Shown here: in pieces, positions 1 through 8,503 of the stretch | Layout: each line of letters begins with the position of its first letter | Position numbering within the stretch: position 1 is the first letter of the stretch | Assembly (NCBI RefSeq): GCF_000688515.1 | Contig: NZ_JHZK01000003.1 | Coordinates: 186,001-250,000, forward strand | Source of the DNA: Afifella pfennigii DSM 17143 | GTDB lineage: Bacteria; Pseudomonadota; Alphaproteobacteria; Rhizobiales; Afifellaceae | Direction of reading: 5' to 3' | Length of the DNA stretch: 64,000 nt | Position numbers and translations under genes: made by a program | Notes under the pieces: generated by a model | The model's input: the letters and a program-made list of their open reading frames with translations, nothing else | Database searches by the model: none | Told to the model about the DNA's origin: nothing

Positions 1-1
1 G

Positions 2-805
2 CAGGACGCGCCGGTGACGACGCGGCTGATGGACCGCGACGCGGCCATAGCGGCCGGGGCCATGGCGCTTTTCGGCGAGAAATACGGCGACGAGGTGCGC
101 GTCGTGACCATGGGCACAGTGCCCGGCGAGAGCGGCGAGGCGCGTGATTATTCGGTCGAGCTGTGCGGCGGAACGCATGTCGGCGCCACCGGCGAGATCG
201 GGCTCGTCAAGGTGATCGGCGAGAGTGCCGTGGCGGCCGGTGTACGCCGCCTGGAAGCGCTGACGGGGGAGGCGGCGCGCCACTATCTCGCCGAACAGGA
301 CCGGCGGGTGAAGGATTTGGCGGCGCGCCTGAAAGTGAGGCCCGAGGAGCTGATGGCGCGCGTCGATGGGCTGGTGGAGGAGCGGCGCCGGCTGGAGCGC
401 GAGCTCGCCGAGGCCAAGAAGCAGCTCGCCATGGGCGGCGGGGGCAAGGAGGGCGCCCAGCCGGTGCGCGAGATCGGCCCCTTCAAGGTGATGGCCCGCC
501 TGGTGGAGGGCGTTGCTCTGAAAGAGCTGCGCGGCCTCGTGGATGAGGGCAAGCAGGCCGTCGGCTCCGGCATCGTCGCCATCGTCGGCGTCAACGAGGG
601 CAAGGCGGGGCTGGCGGTCGGCGTGACGTCGGACCTTGTCGATAAGTTCAACGCCATCGATCTGGTGCGCCTCGGCTCGGAAGTGCTCGGCGGCAAGGGC
701 GGCGGCGGCCGCCCGGACATGGCCCAGGCCGGCGGGCCGGACGGCAGCCGGGCCGAGGCGGCGCTAAAGGCCATCACCAGCCGCGTGGAAGAGCTCGCCG
801 CCTGA
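2..805 (+). CDS. alaS: Alanyl-tRNA synthetase, C-terminal part (5' end outside window)
   Basis: The frame is open from base 2, so the gene enters from outside the window; 267 residues are visible. It charges tRNA-Ala with alanine in the cytoplasm. The visible part holds the end of the editing domain, with the zinc-binding CGGTH motif at about visible residue 57, a coiled-coil region rich in Arg and Glu, and the glycine-rich C-terminal DHHA1 domain ending GGGGRPDMAQAGGPDG. The last motif is diagnostic of AlaRS. The catalytic domain is upstream and cannot be judged. The next gene follows about 100 bp later on the same strand. Confidence 0.97.
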   Translation, partial: QDAPVTTRLMDRDAAIAAGAMALFGEKYGDEVRVVTMGTVPGESGEARDYSVELCGGTHVGATGEIGLVKVIGESAVAAGVRRLEALTGEAARHYLAEQDRRVKDLAARLKVRPEELMARVDGLVEERRRLERELAEAKKQLAMGGGGKEGAQPVREIGPFKVMARLVEGVALKELRGLVDEGKQAVGSGIVAIVGVNEGKAGLAVGVTSDLVDKFNAIDLVRLGSEVLGGKGGGGRPDMAQAGGPDGSRAEAALKAITSRVEELAA

Positions 806-907
806 ATTTCCGGTTCTTTGGTCCAGCGCAACGAACAGGCGATGCGCCCAGGCTAGTCTCAACCATGTCCGAAGGCCTTGAAGGGCTCCGGCAGGTGGGA
901 GAAAGCC

Positions 908-1189
908 GTGACAGTCTCGTCTTCCCTGGAGCGACCGAAGCTGCATCCGCAGATGACGGTGGACGAGATCATGCGCGCCTTTCCGGCGACGCTGACGGTG
1001 ATGATCCGCCGACACATGCTTTGCATCGGCTGTCCGATCGGCGGCTTTCATACGCTCGCGGAGGCCTGTTCGGCGCATGGCCTCAACGAAGCGGAGGTGC
1101 TGGCCGATCTGGTGCAGGTGGTGGGCGCGCAGACGGCTATTTCTTCCGCCGCCCCTCGGCAATCAACAGGAGGCCGTGCGCGTCGGTGA
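908..1189 (+). CDS. DUF1858 domain protein (redox-disulfide family)
   Basis: A 93-residue protein. The GTG at 908 is chosen because GGGAGAAA lies just upstream; a TTG at 878 would add 10 residues. The MTVDEIMRAFPAT start of the domain and the motif HMLCIGCPIGGFHTL fit DUF1858, a small domain with a CxxC pair (here CIGC) often found near hybrid cluster protein, hemerythrin or nitric oxide genes. The converging Crp/Fnr gene overlaps its last 53 bp. With nnrS next to that regulator, a role in nitrosative or anaerobic stress is plausible, but this is inferred from the neighbours only. Confidence 0.85.
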   Translation: MTVSSSLERPKLHPQMTVDEIMRAFPATLTVMIRRHMLCIGCPIGGFHTLAEACSAHGLNEAEVLADLVQVVGAQTAISSAAPRQSTGGRARR

Positions 1190-1895
1190 CGGTCACCTTC
1201 TGGCGGCCGCCGCGCACCAGCCCGGCATTCTCCCAACCGCTGAGAAGCCGGCTCACCGTATGCAAGGTCGTGCCGGTCATCTCGGCGATGTCCTGGCGGC
1301 TGATGGGAAAGTCGATCTCGATACCGCCTTCCACCTTGCGGCCGGACTGGCGCACCAGGCGCAGGAGTGCATGGGCGACGCGCTGCTCCACCTGCTCCGT
1401 CGACATCTCCATAACCCGGTTCTGGGTCTCCTGAAGGCGCTGGCCGAGCGTTCTGTAGGCATGCGCGCCGAAGCCGGGATAGCGCGAGGCGAGATCGGCC
1501 CAAAGGCCGGTCGGCCAGACCAGGGCGACGCAATCGACCGCGGCAATGGCACTCGCCGGATAGGTGTCGCGGCCGATGGCGGCGGCGATGCCGAAGAGTT
1601 CGCCGGCGTTGATGTAGCGGGCGATGACCTGCTGGCCCTCGGCCGTATTGCGCACCACCCGGATATGGCCGTCGAGCAGGAAGAAGAAGGAGGTCGCCTC
1701 CGCGCCTTGCTCGAAGATCGCTGTCTCCTTGGCAAAGCGCGCCGCATGGGCGCCGGCGAGTATGCGGTCGAGCTCTTGCGGCCGCATGCCCGCAAAGGCA
1801 GGCAGCCCTTCTATCAGCGATCGGTCAAGGCCCGGCACTGTCTCTCCCCCGGCGGGCGCGGCGTCAGCCGCCGGCATCCCCTCAGGGCCGATCAT
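1137..1895 (-). CDS. Crp/Fnr family transcriptional regulator (Dnr/NnrR-like)
   Basis: A 252-residue cytoplasmic regulator, read from the ATG at 1895 because longer versions run into nnrS. The N-terminal half is a cyclic-nucleotide-binding-type beta roll (FEQGAEATSFFFLLDG, then ARYINAGELFGIAAAIG). The C-terminal winged helix has the recognition-helix region ISRQDIAEMTGTTLHTVSRL. No N-terminal cysteine cluster is present, so it is not an oxygen-sensing Fnr; the layout fits the heme/NO-responsive Dnr/NnrR group. nnrS starts upstream on the same strand with a 20-bp gap, so the two are probably co-transcribed and this protein may control them. Confidence 0.9.
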   Translation of the reverse strand: MIGPEGMPAADAAPAGGETVPGLDRSLIEGLPAFAGMRPQELDRILAGAHAARFAKETAIFEQGAEATSFFFLLDGHIRVVRNTAEGQQVIARYINAGELFGIAAAIGRDTYPASAIAAVDCVALVWPTGLWADLASRYPGFGAHAYRTLGQRLQETQNRVMEMSTEQVEQRVAHALLRLVRQSGRKVEGGIEIDFPISRQDIAEMTGTTLHTVSRLLSGWENAGLVRGGRQKVTVTDAHGLLLIAEGRRKK

Positions 1896-1915
1896 GGACA
1901 AGCCGGCCCCCCGCC

Positions 1916-3226
1916 TCAAGGGGCGCGCGGATGGGTCTGCGTGCCCTGCGTAAGGCGGGGCGCGAAGAGGATCGGACCGTAACACAGCGCGAAAAGGCCG
2001 AAAGCGGCGCTCCATATGGTGCCGGCGAGGACGAGGAGCGGTACGTAGAATTGCGGCAGGAGAGGCGCGGCAAGGCGCAGGAGCGCGCCAACGCCCGCGG
2101 CCCAATAGATCGCCCGCGTCGCCCGGTCGGCCTGGATGGCGCGGCCGGTGTGACCAAGGCTCGCCCTGGTCATGACGGCAAGCGTCATGGTGCCGACGGC
2201 GCCGGCGGAAAGCGCGTGCAGGGCGGTCGTCTCGGCGATGGCGCCGCCGCTCAGGATGGCGGCGCCAAGGAGGGCGAGCGAGAAGGCCAGCCAGAGATAG
2301 CCGAGATGCAGGATGAGAAGGATCGGCTCGCGCACGACGCTGAGCCCGCGCCAGCGCGAAAGGCGCAGGAAAAGAAGCGCCCCGGCAAGCGCGAGCGCCG
2401 CGCCGGTCGCCGGAAAGGCGGGCAGGACGACCCAGGCCAGAAGCGCCGGCGCGGTGACAAGAAGCGCCGCCATGTCGAGGCGGCCGAAAGGCGCTGGCAG
2501 GGGGACGCCGCGCTTGACCAGCCAGTTGCGGGTGAAGCTCGGCGTGATCCTACCGCCGATGAGGGTCATCAGCATGGCGGCGACGGCGAGCGCAAGCCGG
2601 GTTGCATAGCCATAGGGGACGAGGCCGGCCGCCTCGCCGTGGTGCATAAGGTTGGCGAGGGCGAAGATGCCGAGCATGGCGGCGATCGGCGCGTTCTTGA
2701 CGTTGCGGCCGGCGATGACCTCGCGCGCAATGGCGACGGCGAGCGCCAGCGGGAAAGCAAGGTCCATGAGGACGGCCGCCAGCGGATCGGCGACGAAGCT
2801 TGCCGCGATCCGGCCGATGAACCAGAGAAGGATAAGCCCGGCGAGCGGCGCGCCACTCAAGGGCAGACGTCCGGTCCAGTTCGGTACCGCCGTGAGGATG
2901 AAGCCGGCGATGACGGCGGCGAGATAGCCGAAGAGCATCTCATGGGCGTGCCAGGCGGCGCCGGCAAAAGGCCCGGATGGCGCAAGCAAGCCGAGATAGA
3001 CGAAAAGCCATGCCGGGACGGCGAGCGCCGCGGTCAGGGCGCCGAGAAGAAAGAAGGGGCGGAAGCCGTAGGAGAGGATGGCGGGCGCGGCGAGATGGCG
3101 CCCGCGTCCGTCGCGGCTCGTCTTGCCGGCCTTCAGCCAGCGGCGGGGCGCGGAACGGTCCAGCGTCGAGGTCTTCCCCGAGCGCGCGATTTCACGGGTG
3201 GGCTCGCTCATCTCAGCGCCCTGCAT
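1916..3226 (-). CDS. nnrS: NnrS family heme/copper membrane protein
   Basis: A 436-residue polytopic inner-membrane protein with about twelve hydrophobic segments. The start at 3226 has a strong GGAGGAAG ribosome site 6 bases upstream; an upstream in-frame ATG at 3265 lacks one. Family signatures are SYGFRPFFLLGAL near the first helix and WHAHEMLFGYLAAVIAGF followed by TAVPNWTGR, whose histidines are the expected heme or metal ligands. NnrS proteins relieve nitric oxide stress in denitrifiers and pathogens. It heads an operon with the Crp/Fnr gene downstream, and a TTG-N8-CAA box lies 55-68 bases before the start. Naming is by family; no denitrification enzyme genes are in view. Confidence 0.93.
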   Translation of the reverse strand: MQGAEMSEPTREIARSGKTSTLDRSAPRRWLKAGKTSRDGRGRHLAAPAILSYGFRPFFLLGALTAALAVPAWLFVYLGLLAPSGPFAGAAWHAHEMLFGYLAAVIAGFILTAVPNWTGRLPLSGAPLAGLILLWFIGRIAASFVADPLAAVLMDLAFPLALAVAIAREVIAGRNVKNAPIAAMLGIFALANLMHHGEAAGLVPYGYATRLALAVAAMLMTLIGGRITPSFTRNWLVKRGVPLPAPFGRLDMAALLVTAPALLAWVVLPAFPATGAALALAGALLFLRLSRWRGLSVVREPILLILHLGYLWLAFSLALLGAAILSGGAIAETTALHALSAGAVGTMTLAVMTRASLGHTGRAIQADRATRAIYWAAGVGALLRLAAPLLPQFYVPLLVLAGTIWSAAFGLFALCYGPILFAPRLTQGTQTHPRAP

Positions 3227-3280
3227 GGCGGTCTTCCTCCAATGGCGGGAAGACAATAACCGCATTGGCGCATGCGCCGT

Positions 3281-3294
3281 TTGCGCTTCAGCAA
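3281..3294 (-). promoter_or_regulatory. Candidate Crp/Fnr-type (NnrR/Dnr-like) operator before nnrS
   Basis: TTGCGCTTCAGCAA has the 14-bp TTG-N8-CAA form of Fnr-superfamily sites and is close to TTGCG-N4-CGCAA, an NnrR-type pattern. It lies about 55 bp before the nnrS start. A 12-bp palindrome, GGCGCATGCGCC, sits at 3266-3277. Assignment is by pattern and context only. Confidence 0.45.
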
Positions 3295-3379
3295 AGACGC
3301 GGGCTGCCCGCCCGCGCCGCGTCTTCTTTTTCGGTGGGAGCGATGCGCAAGGCCGCGCGGGAGCGCGGCCGCGCGAGCC

Positions 3380-4594
3380 TCAGCCCATCGCCTTCTGGAG
3401 ATTGGCGTCGATTTTGTCGAGGAAGCCCGTGGTGGAGAGCCAGGGCTGATCGGGGCCGACGAGAAGGGCGAGGTCCTTGGTCATGGAGCCCGATTCGATG
3501 GTGGCGACGACCGTCTTCTCCAAGGTGTCGGCGAAGCGCTTCAGCTCCTCGTTGTCGTCGAGCTTGGCGCGGTGGGCGAGACCGCGACTCCAGGCGAAGA
3601 TGGAGGCGGTGGAATTGGTGGAGGTCTCGCGGCCCTGCTGATGCAGGCGGTAGTGGCGCGTGACGGTGCCATGGGCGGCCTCCGCCTCGACGGTCCTGCC
3701 ATCCGGCGTCATCAAGACGGAAGTCATCAGGCCGAGCGAACCGAAGCCCTGGGCGACGGTATCGGACTGCACGTCGCCGTCGTAGTTCTTGCAGGCCCAC
3801 ACGAAGCCGCCGGACCATTTCAGCGCCGCCGCCACCATGTCGTCGATGAGCCGGTGCTCGTAGGTGATCTGGTGGGCGTCGAACTCCTTCTTGAACTCCG
3901 CCTCGTAGACCTCCTGGAAAATGTCCTTGAAGCGCCCGTCATAGGCCTTGAGGATGGTGTTCTTGGTGGAGAGGTAGACGGAATAGCCGCGCATCAGGCC
4001 GTAATTGAGCGAGGCCCGGGCGAAGTCGCGGATGGAATCGTCGAGATTGTACATGCCCATGGCGACGCCGCCGCCGGGGAAATCGAAGACCTCGAATTCC
4101 TTGCTGTCGGAGCCGTCCTCCGCCTCCCAGCGAATGCTCAGCTTGCCGGCGCCGGGCACGACGAAATCGGTCGCGCGATACTGATCGCCATAGGCGTGGC
4201 GGCCGATGACGATGGGCTTGGTCCAGCCGGGAACGAGCCGCGGCACGTTGGAGCAGATGATCGGCTCGCGGAAGACGACGCCGCCGAGGATGTTGCGGAT
4301 GGTGCCGTTGGGCGAGCGCCACATCTTCTTGAGGCCGAATTCCTGTACCCGCGCCTCGTCCGGGGTGATGGTGGCGCATTTGACGCCGACGCCGGTCTTC
4401 TTGATCGCTTCGGCGGCGTCGACCGTCACCTGGTCGCTGGTGGCGTCGCGATTCTCGATCGACAGGTCATAGTACTGAAGGTCGATGTCGAGATAAGGGT
4501 GGATGAGCTTGTCTTTGATGTAATGCCAGATGATTCGGGTCATCTCGTCGCCGTCGAGCTCGACGACCGGGTTTTCCACCTTGATCTTCGCCAT
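3380..4594 (-). CDS. icd: NADP-dependent isocitrate dehydrogenase
   Basis: A 404-residue TCA-cycle enzyme converting isocitrate to 2-oxoglutarate with NADP. The start [20 protein letters not shown] and the length match the eukaryotic-like type II dimeric enzyme usual in alphaproteobacteria, not the E. coli type. Visible landmarks are the substrate loop [12 protein letters not shown], the metal-site region [20 protein letters not shown] and the cofactor-side [12 protein letters not shown]. It is a single gene, divergent from the methyltransferase at 5101 with two microproteins between. Confidence 0.98.
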   Translation of the reverse strand: MAKIKVENPVVELDGDEMTRIIWHYIKDKLIHPYLDIDLQYYDLSIENRDATSDQVTVDAAEAIKKTGVGVKCATITPDEARVQEFGLKKMWRSPNGTIRNILGGVVFREPIICSNVPRLVPGWTKPIVIGRHAYGDQYRATDFVVPGAGKLSIRWEAEDGSDSKEFEVFDFPGGGVAMGMYNLDDSIRDFARASLNYGLMRGYSVYLSTKNTILKAYDGRFKDIFQEVYEAEFKKEFDAHQITYEHRLIDDMVAAALKWSGGFVWACKNYDGDVQSDTVAQGFGSLGLMTSVLMTPDGRTVEAEAAHGTVTRHYRLHQQGRETSTNSTASIFAWSRGLAHRAKLDDNEELKRFADTLEKTVVATIESGSMTKDLALLVGPDQPWLSTTGFLDKIDANLQKAMG

Positions 4595-4680
4595 GGACTA
4601 TCCTGTCATTTTCTGTGCGTGTGCCGCGAGGACGCCTGGCGTCGATCCGCAGCTTGAATGCCCCGCAGGCCCTATAGCAA

Positions 4681-4714
4681 ACGCCCTCCGCCGCGCAAAC
4701 ACGGCAGAGGGCGT
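4681..4714 (-). terminator. Hairpin, candidate terminator after the microprotein genes
   Basis: ACGCCCTC and GCCG pair with CGGC and GAGGGCGT, with one mismatch and an 8-base loop. On the minus strand it follows the 4767 stop and is trailed by TTTG, a weak T-run. It could end transcription of the two microprotein genes before icd. Confidence 0.45.
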
Positions 4715-4766
4715 GACTGGGCCGCACGGGTGCCGGTCGCGTGCGACCGGCCGCTTTGGAGCCGGC

Positions 4767-4841
4767 TCAGATGAGGCCGGCGAGCGACAGGATAATGACG
4801 ATGATCGCTACAAGGCCGACAAGATAGACGATATTGCGCAT
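4767..4841 (-). CDS. 24-residue single-helix membrane microprotein (copy 2)
   Basis: A very small reading frame, start ATG at 4841 with GGAG 11 bases upstream. The peptide starts MRNIVYLVGLV and ends LSLAGLI; almost all of it is one hydrophobic helix, with the only charge at Arg2. It is clearly paralogous to the peptide at 4909-4983: same length, same MR-x-I-x-Y-x-VGL start and same LSL-x-GL end. Function unknown. The conserved pattern in two adjacent copies, each with a ribosome site, is the argument that it is real. Likely inner membrane. Confidence 0.65.
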   Translation of the reverse strand: MRNIVYLVGLVAIIVIILSLAGLI

Positions 4842-4908
4842 TGGTCTTGGCTCCGATTCCTTAAGCTGGGTGAGGGATATACGATGGACAGCCGGGCGGG
4901 AGCGCGCC

Positions 4909-4983
4909 TCAGGCGAGACCGAGCAGCGACAGGACTGCAACAACGATGACGATAAGACCGACGATGTAAATGATGGTCCGCAT
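4909..4983 (-). CDS. 24-residue single-helix membrane microprotein (copy 1)
   Basis: Start ATG at 4983 with AGAGGA five bases upstream. The peptide starts MRTIIYIVGLI and ends LSLLGLA, forming a single transmembrane helix with a short basic N-terminus. It is upstream of its paralogue at 4767-4841 by about 67 bp, and the two are probably co-transcribed. Function unknown; small hydrophobic peptides of this kind are usually missed by gene callers. The spacing and the similarity indicate a tandem duplication. Confidence 0.65.
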   Translation of the reverse strand: MRTIIYIVGLIVIVVAVLSLLGLA

Positions 4984-5100
4984 AATGTCCTCTCTGTTCC
5001 TGCGCCCGCCGGCGCTTCGCCCTGACAATCCGCGCTCGCCCACAAGGTTCCGCAGTTTTCCGCGGTTTTGTGCGCTTTTCACGCCTGCGGGACGGCGCGT

Positions 5101-5892
5101 ATGAACCTCAATGAGACGCCGCAAACAGCCACGGGCGGACCGGCGATCGTCCTGGTGGAGCCGCAGCTTGGGGAAAATATCGGCATGGTCGCCAGGGCCA
5201 TGGCCAATTTCGGCCTCGCCGATCTCAGGCTGGTCGCCCCGCGCGACGGATGGCCGAACGAGAAGGCCCGCGCGGCCGCCTCCAGCGCCGATCATGTCAT
5301 CGACGCGGCGCGGGTCTATGCCTGTCTCGCCGAGGCGGTGGCCGACCTCAACGTCGTGCTGGCGACCACGGCGCGCTCGCGCGAGGTTCCCAAGCGCGTT
5401 CTGGGGCCGCGCGAGGCGGCGACGGAGATCCGCCGGCGCGAAAGCGAGGGGCAGGCGGCCGGCATTCTCTTCGGGCGCGAGCGGTGGGGACTGACGAACG
5501 AGGAAATCGGCTATGCCGATGCCATCGTCACCTTCCCGGTTAATCCGCGCTTCGCCTCGCTCAACATCGCCCAATCGGCGCTGCTGATGAGCTACGAATG
5601 GTTGCAGGCAGGCCTTGCCGAAGGCGAGCTGCCGACGCGCTTTGCCATCCCTGCCACCGATACGACGCCGGCGCCCAAGGCCGAGCTGGTCGGGCTGATG
5701 GAGCATCTGGAGACGGCGCTGGAGCCGACGGGCTATTTCCGCACGCCGGAAAAGAAGCCGGTGCTTATCCGCAATTTGCGCGCCATCCTACAGCGGCCGG
5801 GATTTACGACCATGGAAGTGCGCGCGCTGCGCGGCGTGATCGCCGCTTTTCAGGGACGCAAGGCGCGTGCGGAGCATCACGAGGAAAGCTGA
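5101..5892 (+). CDS. TrmJ/TrmH-type (SPOUT) RNA 2'-O-methyltransferase
   Basis: A 263-residue SpoU-family methyltransferase that would transfer a methyl group from S-adenosylmethionine to a ribose 2'-OH in tRNA or rRNA; the TrmJ type modifies position 32 of tRNA. The ATG at 5101 is chosen. The N-terminal motif [20 protein letters not shown] and the knot motifs [13 protein letters not shown] and [20 protein letters not shown] are typical. The next gene, murI, starts inside its 3' end, a 26-bp overlap pointing to translational coupling. The exact RNA target cannot be read from sequence. Confidence 0.9.
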   Translation: MNLNETPQTATGGPAIVLVEPQLGENIGMVARAMANFGLADLRLVAPRDGWPNEKARAAASSADHVIDAARVYACLAEAVADLNVVLATTARSREVPKRVLGPREAATEIRRRESEGQAAGILFGRERWGLTNEEIGYADAIVTFPVNPRFASLNIAQSALLMSYEWLQAGLAEGELPTRFAIPATDTTPAPKAELVGLMEHLETALEPTGYFRTPEKKPVLIRNLRAILQRPGFTTMEVRALRGVIAAFQGRKARAEHHEES

Positions 5893-6691
5893 GGCGGGGT
5901 CGGTCCTCGTCTTCGATTCCGGCATTGGCGGGCTTTCGGTGGTGCGCGCCATCCGCGCCGAGCTGCCGCGCGCGGAGCTTGTCTACGTCGCCGACGACGC
6001 GGCGTTCCCTTACGGCGACTGGGAGGAGACGGCGCTGACGGCGCACATCGTGGAGCTGATGGGAGATCTCATCGCCGAGCACCGGCCGGCAGCGGCGGTG
6101 ATTGCCTGCAACACGGCCTCGACATTGGTTCTGCCTGCGCTGAGGGCGCGCCACGCCATACCCTTCGTCGGCACCGTTCCGGCGATCAAACCGGCGGCGG
6201 AGGCGACGCAGAGCGGCATCGTCGCGGTGCTCGCGACCCCCGGCACGATGGCCCGTGACTATACCCGAGACCTCATTCGCCGCTTCGCAAGTCTCGTGCA
6301 TGTCCGTCTCGTCGGTGCGCCGGATCTTGCCCGCCTCGCCGAGGCGCATTTGCGGGGGGAGGCGGTGGAACGGGCAATCATCGCCGAGCAGATCGCCCCC
6401 TGCTTTGTGGAGTTGGAGGGAAGGCGCACCGATATCGTCGTGCTCGCCTGCACGCATTACCCCTTCCTCGCCGGTCTCTTCGCCGAGCTGGCGCCCTGGC
6501 CGGTCACATATCTCAATCCGGCGCCGGCCATCGCCCGTCGGTTGGGAGAGGTGCTTCAGGCCGGGCCGGTCAAGGAAGGCGAGGGCAGGGCGCTTTTCAC
6601 CAGCGGCAGAGCGCCGCCGGCGCAGCTTCGCGCCGCTCTTGCGGCGCAGGGGCTGAAAGCGGATGCCGCGACCGCAGACGGCGCGCCCTGA
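5867..6691 (+). CDS. murI: Glutamate racemase
   Basis: A 274-residue cytoplasmic enzyme making D-glutamate from L-glutamate for peptidoglycan. The start is the GTG at 5867, inside the methyltransferase gene. Family features are the substrate loop [12 protein letters not shown], the first catalytic cysteine in ACNTAS and the second in LACTHYPF. Length is normal. The pairing of an RNA methyltransferase with murI fits a rhizobial gene order upstream of rpsD. Confidence 0.96.
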   Translation: MRSITRKAEAGSVLVFDSGIGGLSVVRAIRAELPRAELVYVADDAAFPYGDWEETALTAHIVELMGDLIAEHRPAAAVIACNTASTLVLPALRARHAIPFVGTVPAIKPAAEATQSGIVAVLATPGTMARDYTRDLIRRFASLVHVRLVGAPDLARLAEAHLRGEAVERAIIAEQIAPCFVELEGRRTDIVVLACTHYPFLAGLFAELAPWPVTYLNPAPAIARRLGEVLQAGPVKEGEGRALFTSGRAPPAQLRAALAAQGLKADAATADGAP

Positions 6692-6707
6692 GGAAGCACG
6701 CGCCGAT

Positions 6708-6736
6708 TTGACAGGCGCGGCGAAAGACCATAGATG
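6708..6736 (+). promoter_or_regulatory. Candidate sigma-70 promoter for rpsD
   Basis: TTGACA at 6708-6713, a 17-bp spacer, then TAGATG at 6731-6736. The -35 is perfect and the -10 weak. It sits in the 220-bp gap between murI and rpsD, about 175 bp before the rpsD start, leaving a long leader that could hold S4-type autoregulation. No specific leader fold was established. Confidence 0.45.
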
Positions 6737-6910
6737 AGCCGCGGCCGAGCGCTTCAGGCGCGCCGGCCCGCACCCGTGGGGTTTTCCGCATCCTGATCGT
6801 TTCGGGCCGGAGCATTCGGCGAGCGCTTCGCCGGACCCCTGTCGGTCTTCCGTGAGGAAGGCAGAGGAGGGCGCGTTTCGAGAACACGAAACGGTAAGGA
6901 AGACAGCGTC

Positions 6911-7528
6911 ATGAGCAAGCGCAACAGCGCCAAGTACAAACTCGATCGCCGCATGGGCGAGAATGTCTGGGGCCGGCCGAAGAGCCCCGTCAACAAGCGC
7001 GAATACGGGCCCGGCCAGCACGGCCAGCGCCGCAAGGGCAAGCTCTCCGATTTCGGCGTGCAGCTCAGGGCCAAGCAGAAGCTGAAGGGCTATTACGGCG
7101 ATATCCGCGAGAAGCAGTTCCGCAAGATCTACGACGAGGCGGCGCGCCTGAAAGGCGACACCTCGGAGAATCTCATCGGCCTCCTGGAGCGGCGGCTCGA
7201 CGCGATCGTCTACCGCGCCAAGTTCGTGCCGACCGTCTTCGCCTCCCGCCAGTTCATCAATCACGGCCATGTTCGCGTCAACGGCCGCAAGGTCAACATT
7301 CCGAGCTATCGCTGCAAGCCGGGCGACGTCATCGAAGTGCGCGAGCGCTCCAAGCAGCTCGCCATCGTGCTGGAGGCGAGCGACCTCGCCGAGCGCGACG
7401 TGCCGGATTATGTCGACGTCGACCACAACAAGATGATCGCGACCTTCACCCGCGTGCCGGCCTTCTCCGAAGTGCCCTATCCGGTGATGATGGAGCCGAA
7501 CCTCGTCGTGGAGTTCTATTCACGCTAA
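6911..7528 (+). CDS. rpsD: 30S ribosomal protein S4
   Basis: A 205-residue ribosomal protein that binds 16S rRNA early in assembly of the 30S body. The N-terminus [20 protein letters not shown] and the S4 RNA-binding domain ([28 protein letters not shown]) are unmistakable. It lacks the zinc-cysteine N-terminus of some S4 paralogues. It stands alone rather than in the alpha ribosomal operon, as is common in alphaproteobacteria. A clear intrinsic terminator follows. Confidence 0.99.
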   Translation: MSKRNSAKYKLDRRMGENVWGRPKSPVNKREYGPGQHGQRRKGKLSDFGVQLRAKQKLKGYYGDIREKQFRKIYDEAARLKGDTSENLIGLLERRLDAIVYRAKFVPTVFASRQFINHGHVRVNGRKVNIPSYRCKPGDVIEVRERSKQLAIVLEASDLAERDVPDYVDVDHNKMIATFTRVPAFSEVPYPVMMEPNLVVEFYSR

Positions 7529-7556
7529 ACGGCGTGATAGCGAGGCATCTTTTTCG

Positions 7557-7585
7557 GGGCCGCCTGCGGGCGGCCCTTTTCGTTT
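7557..7585 (+). terminator. Intrinsic terminator after rpsD
   Basis: GGGCCGCC and GGCGGCCC form an 8-bp GC stem with a 4-base TGCG loop at 7557-7576, followed by TTTTCGTTT. It lies 28 bp after the rpsD stop. Confidence 0.85.
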
Positions 7586-7615
7586 CCGCCGCCACGGGTC
7601 GGCCTTGAGGCCGCC

Positions 7616-8503
7616 ATGGCTCTCAGGCATTGCTTGGCCATGGAAGATTTCACGACGAGTTTCCCAAACGAGGCGGAGGCGGCCGAGACCGACGGCGGTA
7701 GGGATGGCGTTCACCCGCTTTTCCGCCACGCGCCCGCGAGCGTTTCTTTCAAGAAGCTGCGCAAGCGGCTTCTGCGTGAGACGCGCGAGACGCTGGCTGC
7801 CTACGATATGGTGGAGAAGGGCAGCCGCTGGCTCGTCTGTCTCTCTGGCGGCAAGGATTCCTATGCGCTGCTTACCGTCCTTCTCGACCTTCAATGGCGC
7901 GGGCTGCTGCCGGTGGAGCTCCTAGCCTGCAATCTCGACCAGGCGCAGCCGGGCTTTCCGCGAGAAGTGCTGCCGACCTTCCTGTCCGAGCACGGCATCG
8001 CCTACCGGATCGAGCGGCGTGACACCTATTCGCTGGTGATGGAGAAGACGCAGCCCGGCGACACGCTCTGCGCCCTGTGCTCGCGCCTCAGGCGCGGGCA
8101 TCTTTACCGCGTCGCCCGCGAGGAGGGCTGCTCGGCGGTGGTGCTCGGCCATCACCGCGAGGATGCGCTGGAGACCTTCGTCATGAACATGCTCTTCGGC
8201 GGGCGGCTTTCGGCGATGCCGCCGAAGCTGAGGAACGATGCGGGCGATCTTCATGTTCTGCGCCCGCTCATCCGCTCGGCCGAGGCGGATCTCGCCAAGC
8301 TTTCGGAGGGGCTCGGCTTTCCCATCATCCCCTGCAATCTCTGCGGCTCGCAGGAGGGGCTGGAGCGGGCGCGGGCGAAGGCGCTCTTGGCCACCTGGGA
8401 GCGGGAGCGCCCCGGCACCAAGGCGAATATGCTACGGGCGCTTTCGCATGTGCGCCCCTCGCATCTGCACGACGGCCGGCTTTACGATTTCAGCGGTGCG
8501 TGA
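7616..8503 (+). CDS. ttcA: tRNA 2-thiocytidine(32) synthetase TtcA
   Basis: A 295-residue ATP-dependent, iron-sulfur enzyme that thiolates C32 of certain tRNAs. The PP-loop [10 protein letters not shown] is at about residue 82. The two CxxC pairs expected for the cluster are CALC (about 151) and CNLC (about 242). The ATG at 7616 has GAGG a few bases upstream; the ATG at 7640 is an alternative start. Its last 22 bp overlap the converging exporter gene. Confidence 0.93.
   Translation: MALRHCLAMEDFTTSFPNEAEAAETDGGRDGVHPLFRHAPASVSFKKLRKRLLRETRETLAAYDMVEKGSRWLVCLSGGKDSYALLTVLLDLQWRGLLPVELLACNLDQAQPGFPREVLPTFLSEHGIAYRIERRDTYSLVMEKTQPGDTLCALCSRLRRGHLYRVAREEGCSAVVLGHHREDALETFVMNMLFGGRLSAMPPKLRNDAGDLHVLRPLIRSAEADLAKLSEGLGFPIIPCNLCGSQEGLERARAKALLATWERERPGTKANMLRALSHVRPSHLHDGRLYDFSGA

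Noticed and set aside
3272-4657. 461-codon plus-strand frame over icd
   Set aside because: Antisense shadow of icd, which is unmistakable on the minus strand.
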